This document shows, piece by piece, positions 12,484 through 24,126 of a stretch of DNA of 64,000 nucleotides; position 1 is the stretch's first letter, and the number at the start of each line of letters is the position of its first letter. The notes beneath the pieces are model-generated. The model was not told where the DNA came from. It worked only from the letters and a program-made list of their open reading frames with translations, and did not search any database. The position numbers were made by a program, and so were the translations under genes. This stretch comes from Macrobrachium rosenbergii (Eukaryota > Arthropoda > Malacostraca > Decapoda > Palaemonidae). The stretch lies in the NCBI RefSeq assembly GCF_040412425.1, contig NC_089767.1, forward strand, positions 43,133,009-43,197,008. Direction: 5' to 3'.

Positions 12484-12890
12484 CGTAAAAAATGCACCGA
12501 AGAAACTTCGGCGCAGTCGAGTTTTCTGTACAGCGTATAATCAAGGCCACCGAAAATAGATCTATCTTTCGGTGGTCTCGGTATAATGCTGTATGAGCCG
12601 CGGCCCATGAACCTTTAACCACGGCCCGGTGGTGGCCTGGCCTATAGTGTTGCCAGATGCACGATTATGGCTAACTTTAACCTTAAATAAAATAAAAACT
12701 ACTAAGGCTAGAGGGCTGCAATTTGGTGCGTTTGATGACTGGAGGGTGGATGATCAACATACCAATTTGCAGCCCTCTAGCCTTAGTAGTTTTTAAGATC
12801 TGAGGGCGGACAGAAAATGTGCGGATAGAATAAAGTGCGGACGGACAGACAAAGCCGGCACAATAGTTTTCTTTTACAGAAAACTGAAAA
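12484..12890 (+). repeat. Family A copy 2 (full length)
   Basis: Complete from the left hairpin to the closing AGTTTTC hairpin, with intact long-hairpin arms at about 12695-12795. It belongs to the long-left-arm form. Confidence 0.85.
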
Positions 12891-13280
12891 ACAAGTAAAC
12901 CCCAGAATTTCTCTACAATAAACTCCGTGAAAATAAAAATCAACATAAAAAGAGTGAAAATCTATCGTTTTTAACAATTTCTGAAGAACATCTAACGATA
13001 ATTATCACGAAGGCAGAAAAACGCCAGGCTCTCATTGCAATGATCAAAATTCACTAAGGAAACATTAGGAAAACAGTAAAACTCTGTCCATTTAATTCAA
13101 TCCATCTGTGTCTAATACACACATTCTATTTCTCGTTCTCTTCTGTGGGATTTTTTTTTATTTTATTTTTTAAATCTCTCATGAGGGTCATCTGCTCTTA
13201 CCATGAACTATATTTTTTTATATTGTATTTCGAAAGAGAAAAATTACTGGAGAGGGTTACACGGTACAGCATGAAATGGA
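12891..13280. other. Unique non-coding DNA
   Basis: Nothing recognised; a T-run lies at 13152-13170. Confidence 0.4.
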
Positions 13281-13550
13281 ATATAGTTTAGGTCAAAGGC
13301 CAAGCACTGGGACCTATGAGGTCATTCAGCGCTGGAAAGGAAATCGAGAGTAGGTAGGTTTGAAAGGTGTAACAGGAAGAAAACCTCGCAGCTGCACTTT
13401 GAAATAATTGTTAGGAGAGGGTGGATAGCAAGGTGGAAGAAAGATAATATGAACGGAGGTAGAGTAAAAGGAATGAAAGGGGTTGCAGCTACGGGCCGGA
13501 GGGACGCTGCAAAGAACCTTGCGTAATGCCTACAGTGCACTGCCTCTATG
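13281..13550 (-). repeat. Family B copy 3, truncated
   Basis: Keeps the tail side (TTTAGGTCAAAGGCC) and stops inside the CCTACAGTGCACTG hairpin, so it lacks the presumed 5' end. Confidence 0.8.
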
Positions 13551-13699
13551 GGAGCAATAATGAATAGGCAAAAGTAAAAGGCAAGCGTAAACACATTTCA
13601 GGGAGTAGATGAAGAACGCTAAGTAAAACGTGCTGTGGACTCAAGCCTATAGATTGAAGCAAGACACTGGTCTTTCTTTACATCTGCAGCAAGTAAACT

Positions 13700-13985
13700 C
13701 GTCCTGACAGTTTTATCTAGAAGATAGCTTCCTATCAAATGAATATCTATAAGAAATTATTGTTTTCAGTTTCCTTCACAAACTCAAGATCTAAAAGGTA
13801 GTAAATTTCTTTTTAAAATGAAGTACTTCTTCTAAAAAGATTTTAAACCTGATTAATTCCTTAAAAGTATTCTTGAACTGGAAGAAAACTGTCCTGACAG
13901 GAAACAGCTGATCATATCTAGAAGATAGCCCCTCCTGCTATCAAATGAATATGTAAAAGATGTGATCGTTGTGGAAAGTTTCTTG
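13700..13985 (+). repeat. Diverged tandem duplication, period about 190 bp
   Basis: GTCCTGACAG, ATCTAGAAGATAGC and CTATCAAATGAATAT appear in the same order near 13700 and again near 13892. The spacing between motifs has drifted. Confidence 0.6.
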
Positions 13986-14536
13986 CTCTGGATGGAAATA
14001 ACCCTTCATTTTCTCTAACGTAGCAATCACCAAATCATACTAAAATTCACCTCTCCATAAGATACAGTAATTTGACGGGAATTGATTAGTCATTCATCCC
14101 TTTCAAAGGAAACTTCATCACTCTACCCGGAAGTCGGCTGCTGTGACTACGAACACTCCACGACCTGTCTTCCTCCCCAGGTCTCCAATCCCATCTCCCA
14201 TCTCCCCCCCCCCCCCCCAGTCCCCAAAAGGCGAGCAGGTAGTAGTAGCTGTAGTAAAAGCAGTCCACATAACAAACGGTTTTCGCATGAATAAAATTTT
14301 TCTTTTCGCGACATCAAAGAGAGCGACAACTGATGGAAGGGGCTCCACTACTTTTTTCCCTGGTCTCGTTTAAAATAAAATAAAAATAATGTTGTCGAAC
14401 CGAAAGTCACAGGGAAATTGTTTTCGCCCAGATTGGCAAGGAGATACGAGAGGCGTCGCAATACGCACTGGTTTTATTTGCACAAATAATTTTTTTTTCC
14501 TTTTTCAGCTGATTTCTTGACAAAAACAAGCAAGAA
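13986..14536. other. Unique DNA with C-run
   Basis: A 12-nt C-run lies at about 14206-14218. Overlapping frames on both strands around 14086-14373 are not recognised as genes. Confidence 0.4.
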
Positions 14537-14902
14537 ATGCAATCGAGTTTTCTGTACAGCGTATAATCAAGGTCACCGAAAATAGATCTATCTCTCCGTG
14601 GTCTCGGTATCATGTTGTATGAACCGCGGCCCAAGAAACTTTAACCACGGCCAGGTGGTGGCCTATCCTATATCGCTGCCAGAAGCATAAATATGGCTGA
14701 CTTTACCCTTAAATAAAATCAAAACTACTGAGGCTAGAGGGCTGCAATTTGGTATGTTTGATGATTGGAGGGTGGATGATCAACATGCCAATTTGCAGCC
14801 CTCTAGTTTCATGGGCTGTGGCTGAGAGTTTCATACAGCATTATACGCTGTACAGAAAACTCGATTGCGCCTGAAGAAACTTCGGCGCATTTTTTACTTG
14901 TT
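14537..14902 (+). repeat. Family A copy 3: left arm at both ends
   Basis: It starts as a normal copy at AATCGAGTTTTCTGTACAGC. After the long hairpin (right arm ending near CCCTCTAG) it switches to an inverted left arm: CATACAGCATTATACGCTG and GAAGAAACTTCGGCGC, ending at 14902. The usual right end is missing. The two left arms are of different subtypes: the first has the internal 47-nt hairpin insertion, the second lacks it. It is therefore a chimera, not a simple palindrome of one copy. Confidence 0.8.
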
Positions 14903-15219
14903 ATATAATGGTACCTGTGACATATGTTTTCATATGTTTACCTCCCAATTACAACAATTACAATATAACACAGAAGTGTTCCAAAATAAATAGTGGGAAA
15001 CAGAAGTCATTTTAATTCGCTTTAATTACTGCAAAGCCTTCAGCTCAAGGCGAGATTTCGAACACTGAAAATAAAACAAATTGAAGAAGTTCATGAATCT
15101 CGGATCCCAACACTGGAACTGAGCGGATACGTCAAAGGGCTCAGTCCATCTGAAGTAAGATGGAATAATGCCCGCTTGCCAGGCTGAGTGAGAAGACGAG
15201 AACATTCCGAAAGTTTTGG

Positions 15220-15221
<2 letters not shown>
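14903..15221. other. Unique non-coding DNA
   Basis: Nothing recognised. Confidence 0.4.

Positions 15222-15267
<46 letters not shown>
15222..15267 (+). repeat. (GA)n microsatellite
   Basis: Pure GA, 46 bp. Confidence 0.95.
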
Positions 15268-15268
<1 letters not shown>

Positions 15269-15329
15269 GTTACAACTAAGGATACTTGTGAGGATGATTA
15301 AAAGGAAAGATGTATCGGCTACGAAAAAA

Positions 15330-16240
15330 ACAATGGTGAGAATAAAAAGACGTTTTGAGAATGGAACTGACAGTGATGAGAATGAAAAAACAGTGTTGAG
15401 AATTAAAAAACAGTGATAAGAATGAAAAAAATGTTCAGAATGAAACTGAATGAGAATGAAAAAGTGTTGAGAATTGAAACTGACAGATGAGAATGAAAAA
15501 AGTGTTGAGAATGAAATTGACAGTGATGAGAATGAAAAAAGTGTTGAGAATGAAAATGACAGTGATGAGAATGAAAAAAAAAATTCAGAATGAAACTGAG
15601 TGATGAGAATGAAAAAAAGTTGGGAATGAAAATGACAGTTATGAGAATGAAACTGAGTGAAGAGAATGAAAAAAGCGTTGAGAATAAAACTGACAGATGA
15701 GAATGAAAATGTTGCGAATTAAATTGACAATCAAATTTACAGTAATGAGAATGAAAAGTGTTGAGAACGAAACTGACAGTGATGGGAATGAAAAAAAAGT
15801 GTTGAGAATAAAACTGTCAGTGATGAGAATGAAAAAAGTGCTGAGAATGAAACAAACAGTGATGAGAATGAAAACAAAGTTGAGAATGAAACTGACAAGT
15901 AATGAAAATAAAATAACAGTGATGAGAACGAAAATAAAAAACAGCGATGAGAATGAAAAAACAATGTTGAGAATGCAATTAACAGTAATGAAAATAAAAT
16001 AAGTGATGAGAATGAAAATAAAAAAACAGCGATGAGAATTAAAAAAAGTGATGAGAATGAAAATAAAAAAGTGATGAGAATGACAAAAACAGTAATGAGA
16101 ATAAAAAAACAGCGATGAGAATGAAAAAAAAAAACAATCTAAGAATGAAACTGACAGCAGTGAAAATAAAATAACAGTGATGAGAATGAAAATAAAAAAT
16201 AGTAACGAAAATGAAAAAAAAACAATAATGAGAATGAACC
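15330..16240 (+). repeat. Degenerate purine-rich minisatellite, unit about 35-38 bp
   Basis: About 25 diverged units of the type GATGAGAATGAAAAAAGTG followed by TTGAGAATGAAACTGACA. The + strand is almost all purine plus T. The 242-codon antisense frame (Phe/Ser/His/Leu) is a periodic artefact. Towards 15900-16230 the half-unit with TTGAGAATGAAAC is lost and only the GATGAGAATGAAA half remains. Confidence 0.85.
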
Positions 16241-16516
16241 GACGATGACAAAACCAACATCGAAAACATCGCCAAAGTGAAAAAATAAAAACCTGAAGGA
16301 GTGACGAACGGCGAAGGAGTGGCGTGGTAACAATATTCTCCGCGAAATTTCCCCAGCCCGGCCTCATGGGGAATGAAGAACCTCCACTAGGAAAACCAAC
16401 TTACGAGTTTCCCCCCTTCGTAAATTTCTGTTAAATCAGCCTTTTACTGCGACTCGGTAAGACTGGGTTCTTGAGGAATTGTATTATAAACAGAGGAATA
16501 CTGTTGGCTTTTGTGT

Positions 16517-16787
<271 letters not shown>

Positions 16788-17010
16788 TATTCACTCAGAA
16801 AGGATAATTCGAATGAAATCCTGTCAGTTGGGTCACTGGTGAGTCGGGAAGTTGGGGACAACACGCTGGTATGCAAGGAAGTTAGCCTGCCCATGTAAAG
16901 CCTTAGGTACAGGGTTACTTAGGTTCCAACTTCTTTTATGACTTGTGTGGCTTGGTTGGCAGCGAGCTTGTCTTTCAACTGAAAGACCTGAGTTCGGTCC
17001 TGATGTGTAT
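16788..17010 (+). mobile_element. Family M tRNA-related repeat, copy 1
   Basis: A tRNA-like stretch at 16942-17007 has an A-box-like TGGCTTGGTTGG (16948-16959) and a B-box-like AGTTCGGTCC (16991-17000), about 31 nt apart as in a tRNA. Between them lies CTTTCAACTGAAAG. The region upstream (TTAGGTACAG, GGTTCCAACTTCTTTTATG) also matches the copy at 26120-26290. The shared unit therefore extends 5' of the tRNA-like part, which sits at the 3' end against (TA)n. That is unlike a usual SINE. Confidence 0.65.
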
Positions 17011-17022
17011 ATATCTATATAA

Positions 17023-17100
<78 letters not shown>
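17011..17100. repeat. (TA)n microsatellite
   Basis: TA run after the tRNA-like part, ending in ACACACAC. Confidence 0.95.
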
Positions 17101-17103
<3 letters not shown>

Positions 17104-17407
17104 TTTGGAAAATATTAACAAAAGAAAAATGATGGGGTAATGATGAACGACAAAACATGAGGATGTTGGAAAAGACTTAATATGTGATAAAGGAAATGAA
17201 GGAACATTATAAAACAGAATTAAAATTCATTTAATGACAATGCAAGACATCAAATGAAAAAGTTTCAAGGACACAAAAAATATGCATCGAGATAAAACAA
17301 AATTAATTAAAATGTTACCTGAAGTCCTGCATTTCTATCATATTTTTAACAAAACATTTAATTTTTGATCTTGTACGTCCTCGTTGGGATAACGCTCTCA
17401 TCTTTTT

Positions 17408-17411
<4 letters not shown>
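17101..17411. other. Unique AT-rich DNA
   Basis: Nothing recognised. Confidence 0.4.

Positions 17412-17499
<88 letters not shown>
17412..17499. repeat. (TA)n microsatellite
   Basis: Pure TA, 88 bp, joined to palindrome P2. Confidence 0.95.
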
Positions 17500-17501
<2 letters not shown>

Positions 17502-17504
17502 AAA

Positions 17505-17650
17505 CCCATAAAAACGCCAAAATGTAGAGAATTAATGCTATATTTCGAAAAAACAACTGCCTCCCTCTTCAGGCATTATCTGCCTGTAGAGGGAGACAGT
17601 TGTTCTCCGAAATATAGCATTAACTTTCTACATTTTGGCGTTTTTATGGG
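17505..17650. repeat. Palindrome P2 next to (TA)n, with hammerhead-like letters
   Basis: Arms of about 67 bp (outer end CCCATAAAAACGCCAAAATG) pair with roughly eight mismatches around a tiny loop. Outward from the centre, the minus strand of the left arm reads CTGAAGA, a purine/U-rich spacer, then CGAAATATAGC. The right arm reads CTGTAGA, GGAGA...TCTCC, then CGAAATATAGC. The first fits the hammerhead core letters CUGANGA...GAAA. Flanking stem I could not be drawn. Confidence 0.85.
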
Positions 17651-17906
17651 CTGCTTTTATTAGATGGAGTTCTGTTTTAAAAGAAAATACTTCAGTCATA
17701 TATATATACTGTGTATAAAATATATATGGACGATTAAATCATTACAAAAATGGATTGAAATAAAAACACATTCCCATCCCCTAAAACAGCAATGACAATT
17801 CAGCTGAAAGAGAAGACTTATTCTCCTATCTCTTGGCAATAGACGAGGCACTGAAGAGTCACTAATCAATACGAAATAACGACAAAAGAAAATGCCAAGT
17901 GTTAGG

Positions 17907-18563
17907 AAAATGTTAGTTCCGCGGGTTAAATTTTCACCAGGAAACTGACTGATGAAAAAATCGCAAAAGAAAAATCAAGAAAAATGTTAGTTCCGTGGGT
18001 TAAATTTTCACCAGGAAACTGACTGATGATAAAATCGCAAAAGAAAAATCAAGAAAAATGTTAGTTCCGCGGGTTAAATTTTCACCAGGAAACTGACTGA
18101 TGATAAAATCGCAAAAGAAAAATCAAGAAAAATGTTAGTTCCGTGGGTTAAATTTTCACCAGGAAACTGACTGATGAAAAAATCGCAAAAGAAAAATCAA
18201 GAAAAATGTTAGTTCCATGGGTTAAATTTTCACCAGGAAACTGACTGAATAAAATCGCAGAAGAAAAATCAAGAAAAATGTTAGTTCCGTTAAATTTTCA
18301 CCAGGAAACTGACTGATATAAAATCGCAAAAGAAAAATCAAGAAAAATGTTAGTTCCGTGGGTTAAATTTTCACCAGAAACTGACTGATAAAAAATCGCA
18401 AAAGAAAAATCAAGAAAAATGTTAGTTCCGTGGGTTAAATTTTCACCAGGAAACTGACTGATGATAAAATCGGAAAAGAAAAATCAAGAAAAATGTTAGT
18501 TCCGTGGGTTACATTTTCGCCAGGAAACGGACTGACGATAAAAATCGCAAAAGAAAAATCAAG
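17907..18563 (+). repeat. 74-bp satellite, about 9 units
   Basis: Unit starts TGTTAGTTCCGTGGGTTAAA and includes TTTTCACCAGGAAACTGACT and TCGCAAAAGAAAAATCAAGA. Starts at 17911, 17985, 18059, 18133, 18207, 18279, 18348, 18420 and 18494 give periods of 74, 74, 74, 74, 72, 69, 72 and 74. Units are over 90% alike, so the array is young. A perfect 74-bp period is not a multiple of three, and stops occur in each unit. Confidence 0.95.
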
Positions 18564-18900
18564 AGACAGATATGAAGAAAATAATGAACACAAGGGCAGC
18601 CACATTAACACGAAAACAACAGCAACCCTGAAAGCGAATTAGCCTAACAACCGTCGGTATGGCAAACATTACATCATCAATGCTTTCCCCAAAATTGAAA
18701 ACCCAACCAACCGGACCGAGAGAGCCCCTAGAGGGGGGCGGGGAGGGTGGTTTGGGTCGGCAACAGAGGCGTGCCCAAGGAAACAATCATCACGGCGACA
18801 GCAATACCAACAACAGCTTACCCAGAGACTGTGTGATACCCGCAACAGAGTCGAGGCAAAGTGAATAAATACTAGGGGAGCTTCCTCCTTTCTTCGACGC
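18564..18900. other. Unique DNA of moderate GC
   Basis: A + frame of 69 codons (18659-18868) begins MANITSSML and is Gly/Gln/Asn-rich in the middle. I recognise no domain, and an overlapping minus frame exists. Not called as a gene. Confidence 0.35.
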
Positions 18901-19060
18901 TTCCTCCTTTCTCCACCACACCTCACTCCTCTCCCTCCTCCTCCTCCTCCTCCATCTCACCCCCTCCACCCCTTTTCCTCCTCATCGTCTACGGCGTAGT
19001 TCTTTGGTGGAGGGGGGAGGGGGGGGGAAGAAGGAGGGAAGGGGGAGGAGAGAGAATAGT
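18901..19060. repeat. Pyrimidine tract switching to purine tract
   Basis: C/T-rich DNA with (TCC)n at about 18930-18955 flips to G/A-rich DNA from about 19010 (GGTGGAGGGG then a G-run). CCCCTCCACC-type and GGTGGAGGGG-type segments are partly complementary, so the strand could fold. The G-rich part can form quadruplexes. Confidence 0.6.
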
Positions 19061-19418
19061 TTGATTTATTCACGAGAGGGGAAAAGAAGAGAAGCAACGT
19101 AGAGAGACGAGAGATGTGAGCAGAGAAAGCGAATTACCTGATAGCGCCACCGCCCTGCGAGTGCCACTAACGCCGCCACCCGAGAGACACGCACAAACCT
19201 ACGTACGTATATACACGCACACACACACGCACACGCACGCACACACGCACAGCGACTAGGAAGTGCCGGGGAAAGCCGGAAGTGACCCGGTATCGCTGGG
19301 TTGATCAACGGCGGCTTAGCAATTTCGACCCGGTGCAAATATGACAGTTAAGAGCACATACCCCGCATCGCGATGATGGCTTTCGGCCGTCGAGTTTTTG
19401 AGAGTGCTGGAGGAGAAG

Positions 19419-19419
<1 letters not shown>
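19061..19419. other. CpG-bearing unique DNA
   Basis: GC-richer than its surroundings, with an imperfect CA/CG run at 19205-19252. The antisense frame of 90 codons has a Cys/Ala/Val stretch that is just this run. A promoter is possible, but no motif decides it. Confidence 0.35.

Positions 19420-19472
<53 letters not shown>
19420..19472 (+). repeat. (GA)n microsatellite
   Basis: Pure GA followed by a G-run. Confidence 0.95.
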
Positions 19473-19476
<4 letters not shown>

Positions 19477-19675
19477 GTGTTGGGATGGGTTCAAGTGAGT
19501 GGATGGAAATGGGTTGGGGGGGAAGTAAGGACGAAGGGGGTTGAAATACTGTTAAAGTATATGAGTATTGATTACGACCTTGGGATGAAACGTAACCGAG
19601 TGCATTAGAAAGGATTTCCGCCTTTCTCATCATTATCGTTACTATCTTAACATCATTTATCCAGTCTGGAATCCA

Positions 19676-19676
<1 letters not shown>

Positions 19677-19724
<48 letters not shown>

Positions 19725-19844
19725 TAATAATAATGTAATAAATATATAATAAAATGGTGAAGACATCTAAAGCTATGTCAGAAAATAATACTAAAAGGTT
19801 TTCTAAAGCTTTCGAGAAGAGATATATATATATTTTCCATATCT

Positions 19845-19904
<60 letters not shown>

Positions 19905-19963
19905 TGACATCACTGTGGAATTCTTCGCCATTTTAGGGACTCATGCGATTATGGGCTTTTTAA

Positions 19964-20031
<68 letters not shown>
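19677..20031. repeat. (AAT)n - (TA)n - (AAT)n cluster
   Basis: AAT tract at 19677-19735, TA at 19842-19898, AAT at 19963-20031, with short unique spacers. Confidence 0.9.
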
Positions 20032-20033
<2 letters not shown>

Positions 20034-20268
20034 TTCCATTTGCTCAAGTTAGAAATTACCTCAAGTTTCCCAAGTGTAAGTACTTTGATTTACTTAATCA
20101 AATCTTCTACCATAAGACTTGGCAATAAGCAGCCGGTCTTTGAGGCTTAGTTGATGTCCCTTACTGATATTCAAGGTCACGACCTTAAGGGACTCATCTT
20201 GACCTTAAGTTCTAACTAGTGAGTGAATTTTCTTTAGTTTTTCCGAGAGCAATAGTTATCCGAAAAGT

Positions 20269-20680
20269 ACAAAATGCGCAGAGGTTTCTTCGGCGCAATT
20301 GAGTTTTCTGTACAGCCGCTACAGCGTATAATCAAGGCCACCGAAAATAGATCTACCTTTCGGTGGTCTTGGTATAATGCTGTATGAGTCGCGGCGCATG
20401 AAAATTTAACCACGGCCCGGTGGTGGCCTGTCCTATATCGTTGCCAGAAGCACGATTATGGCTAACTTTAACCTTAAATAACAAAAAAACTACTCAGGCT
20501 AAATGGCTGCAATTTGGTAGGAATGATGGTTGAAGGGTGGATGATCAACATACCAATTTGCAGCCCTCTAGCCTCAGTAGTTTTTAAGATCTGAGGGCGG
20601 ACAGAAAAAGAGCGGGCAGAATAAAGTACGGACGGACAGACAAAGCCGGCACATTAGTTTTCTTTTACAGAAAACTAAAG
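20269..20680 (+). repeat. Family A copy 4 (full length)
   Basis: Carries the same 8-bp left-arm insertion as the copy at 1549. The long hairpin's left arm is diverged (CTACTCAGGCTAAATGGCTG), weakening the stem. Confidence 0.85.
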
Positions 20681-20986
20681 AGAGACTTAGTTCTTATTCA
20701 AAAGTTTATACCAAAAGCACCAAGATTTATTACTGCTATTCTTTTCACAACTACACAGATGCATTCAGTAATTCTTGGTTGAATGCTCGGCCAAATTACC
20801 ACTGTACTAACAAAAATATTCAAATTATTTGGGAATAATTAAGGTAAATTGAGATAAGTCAACGTTATCGTAAAAATTATCAACCGATATTAAGTGGAAA
20901 TATTAAAAAAATTGTGAAAATTATTAAGCTAGAGCACCTCTTTGGAGATTTTAAAGTTACGTTAAAAGTCTTTGAATTGAAATGAA
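20681..20986. other. Unique AT-rich DNA
   Basis: Nothing recognised. Confidence 0.4.
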
Positions 20987-21226
20987 TACAGAATTTAGAC
21001 CAAAGGCCAAGCACGGGGACCTATGAGGTCATTCAGCGCTGGAAGGGAATTTGACAGTAAAAAGGTCTGAAAGGTGTAACAGGAGGAAAACCTCAAAGCA
21101 GTTGCACTATGAATCAATTGTTAGGAGAGGGTGGAAAGTAAGATGGAAGAAAGAGAATATGAGAGGAGGCACAGTAAAAGGAACGAAAGGGGTTGGAGTT
21201 ATAGGTCGAAGGCACGCTGCAAAGCT
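20987..21226 (-). repeat. Family B copy 4, truncated
   Basis: Tail side complete (GAATTTAGACCAAAGGCCAA). It ends at GAAGGCACGCTGCAAAG, losing the hairpin end. Confidence 0.8.
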
Positions 21227-21884
21227 AAAAGTCTTTGCGAAAATTATTTAAAATAATGTGAAGTTCTCGGCAAAATTCTCAGGAAATTCTAGAAGGGCTC
21301 TTTGGAAGATCAGAAAACAATGTGTAGAGTTTCACTGGAAGATCAATAAGGAATTTGAATGACCTGTTAGAAAAATTACCACTTTATGTCAAAAGTTTAA
21401 AAAAAGAAAAACAAAAGAATGAGAAGAGGCATCTGGTAAGAAAATCCAGCAAATATTAAAAGCTCTTGAAAATTAACACTAAGAAGTACATTTCTCAAAA
21501 TTCTCAGTTGATATCAAACCGATAAGAAAATATCAGCTGACTGGCTAAAATTGTGAAAATCACCAGAGCAGGGTAACTGGATAGTGGTAAAATATCGGGT
21601 AATAGCGATGGAATGTTAAAAAACTGTACAAATTTATCAATGTCAATACGGACCAACTCTGTTTATGTATAACACAAACATGAGTTACTTCCGTTCTCAA
21701 AAGTTCGATGGAGCATCAAAAACACCAACAATGAAATGGCCATATTATTGTAGCTTCCGCTTTTGTGCATTGTCAAACAATTTATTTTTTGACCCAATTC
21801 AGTTATCTGTTAGGCTTTTTTTTTTTTAATCCAAAAATATCAATTTCATTTTCCAGTCTTACGGAAATAGTTCTCTACTTCCTG
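21227..21884. other. Unique AT-rich DNA
   Basis: Nothing recognised. Confidence 0.4.
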
Positions 21885-21916
<32 letters not shown>

Positions 21917-22020
21917 GTTAACTTATCTTTCCCGTTATTCGGAAACTGTCCTCAGCTGCTCTCTCTCTCTTTTTTTAAATATTTTATTTAACTTTACAGT
22001 TCGACGGAAAGTGTCCTCAG

Positions 22021-22081
<61 letters not shown>

Positions 22082-22142
22082 ATTAACTTACCTTTCCCGT
22101 TTTACCTCTCTCTCTCTCTCTCTCTTTTATTTAATTTTACAG

Positions 22143-22213
<71 letters not shown>

Positions 22214-22251
22214 TATTTTATTTAATTTTCAGTTCTACGGAAAATGTCCTT

Positions 22252-22321
<70 letters not shown>
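21885..22321 (+). repeat. Composite array: (CT)n plus spacer, about 6 units
   Basis: CT tracts alternate with a spacer containing AAATATTTTATTTAACTTTA, AGTTCTACGGAAA and TGTCCTCAGCTT, or AATGTTAACTTATCTTTCCC. Two spacer types alternate (ACTTA..TTTCCCG and TTTATTTAA..ACGGAAA). That suggests the original unit held both, separated by CT. Confidence 0.85.
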
Positions 22322-22323
<2 letters not shown>

Positions 22324-22504
22324 GGTCCGAATATTAAGAATTTCTACCCTGGGCGCCACGGTACCTATTAATCATAACAAAACTGATTGGCAGCAGCTCA
22401 TTCGAATACGTCATTCTTCCGCGCGTCTAATTTAAAACCAAACAGACATTCAAAACTGAAATACTCGGTATATTAAAATGTGTCCCTTTCACTAACGGAA
22501 GGAA

Positions 22505-22996
22505 ATAAAATATCTGAAAAACGGTCGAAGGTATTACACAAAAAGGCGCTGTTAAACAAATACTATTCATTTTCATGTGCAATTTAACGTTCCGATACCT
22601 TAAAGAGAATCACACTAAAAGTTACATCTTGTTTCCAAAGAGAAATTTATATTATTCACAACGTAAATGGCTCTTACAAATACCAAAAGAAAATTAAATA
22701 TCTGAAAAAAACGAGGTATTATATAAAAAGGCGCTGTTAAATAAATACTATTCATTTTTATATACAATTTAGAGTTACATCTTATTCTTCCATCTTACTT
22801 TCCTTAACCCTCTCCTAACAATTGATTCATAGTGCAACTGCTTTGAGGTTTTCCTCCTGTTAAACCTCTCAAACCTTTTACTGTCAAATTCCGCTTCAGC
22901 GCCGAATGACCTCATAGGTCCCAGTGCTTGGCCTTTGGCCTAAATTCTACATTCAAACATTCAATCACAACACCAATGGTTCTTACAAATACGTGA
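22505..22996 (+). repeat. Tandem duplication, period about 189 bp, second copy interrupted
   Basis: TATCTGAAAAA, AAAAAGGCGCTGTTAAA and AATACTATTCATTTT recur near 22511 and 22698. Copy 1 continues through GTTACATCTTG to GGCTCTTACAAATAC. Copy 2 is broken after GTTACATCTTA by a family B element and resumes at AATGGTTCTTACAAATAC. Confidence 0.8.
22787..22957 (+). repeat. Family B copy 5, truncated, inside a duplicated segment
   Basis: Sense strand here is +. It starts inside the element at CTTCCATCTTACTTTCC and runs to the tail GGCCTAAATTCTACATTCAA. Confidence 0.8.
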
Positions 22997-23266
22997 AATG
23001 TTTCGTTGCACGAGCTGTCACGGAAAGCGGCGGAATGGTAAATACATTGTTTTATGAAATCGGTTCGGGCGATTTCGGAGTATAATTGAAAGGTGTATTC
23101 TGCGTCTGGATTACGAGGTCGCTGCACTATTTGCTTCATAACATCATCATCATCAGCGGTAAGCCACGAACAACACACGGAAAAAGATTTTTTGTAAAGG
23201 GGACGACTCCTTTCGAAATGAAAAATGGTTTCCGTGAATTTTATTCAAGTGGGTTTGATGCATACG

Positions 23267-23413
<147 letters not shown>

Positions 23414-23550
23414 AAGTGAATCACGAAAATATGGAACGTGATGAATATATAAATAAAGACAAAACCCACGAAGGAAAGAGTAACAATGCAGTGATGCAAG
23501 GCCTTTCGATTTATAGTCCTTTACTTAGCAGACTTACACACACACAAAAC

Positions 23551-23552
<2 letters not shown>

Positions 23553-23632
<80 letters not shown>

Positions 23633-23657
23633 ACCATATAATTATACACATATAAAA

Positions 23658-23699
<42 letters not shown>

Positions 23700-23855
23700 A
23701 TAGATAGATAGATAGATAGATGTAAAGTAGATTTTCAATGGTAGTTGGGGGATCATGGGACCAACAATCTTACCTCTAATGACCTGCAAAGAACCGGAAA
23801 GATATACCCTTCTATCACTATACCCTCTACTAGTGAAAAGATATAATGATAATAA

Positions 23856-23926
<71 letters not shown>

Positions 23927-23935
23927 GTATATGTA
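23553..23935. repeat. (TA)n, (GATA)n and (TA)n cluster
   Basis: TA tracts at 23553-23640, 23660-23695 and 23858-23932, with about six TAGA units at 23696-23720. Confidence 0.9.
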
Positions 23936-24126
23936 TGTGTATATACATATATACATATGACCTTGAAAGCGCCTGCAAGCAAAAAAATAAATATAAAATA
24001 CTTGGATATAAATCTCGGCAACACAATAAAGAATGAATACTAGCATCCGCTGAACATTTGTCCAACATGACGCCAAAAGAACAACAAAATATCAATAGAT
24101 CTGACTGAAACTAAAATCATATGAAA

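Noticed and set aside
15639..16367. 242-codon antisense frame, Phe/Ser/His rich
   Set aside because: It follows the degenerate minisatellite exactly and has no domain.
19205..19252. Cys-rich peptide on the minus strand
   Set aside because: The cysteines come from an imperfect CA/CG repeat.
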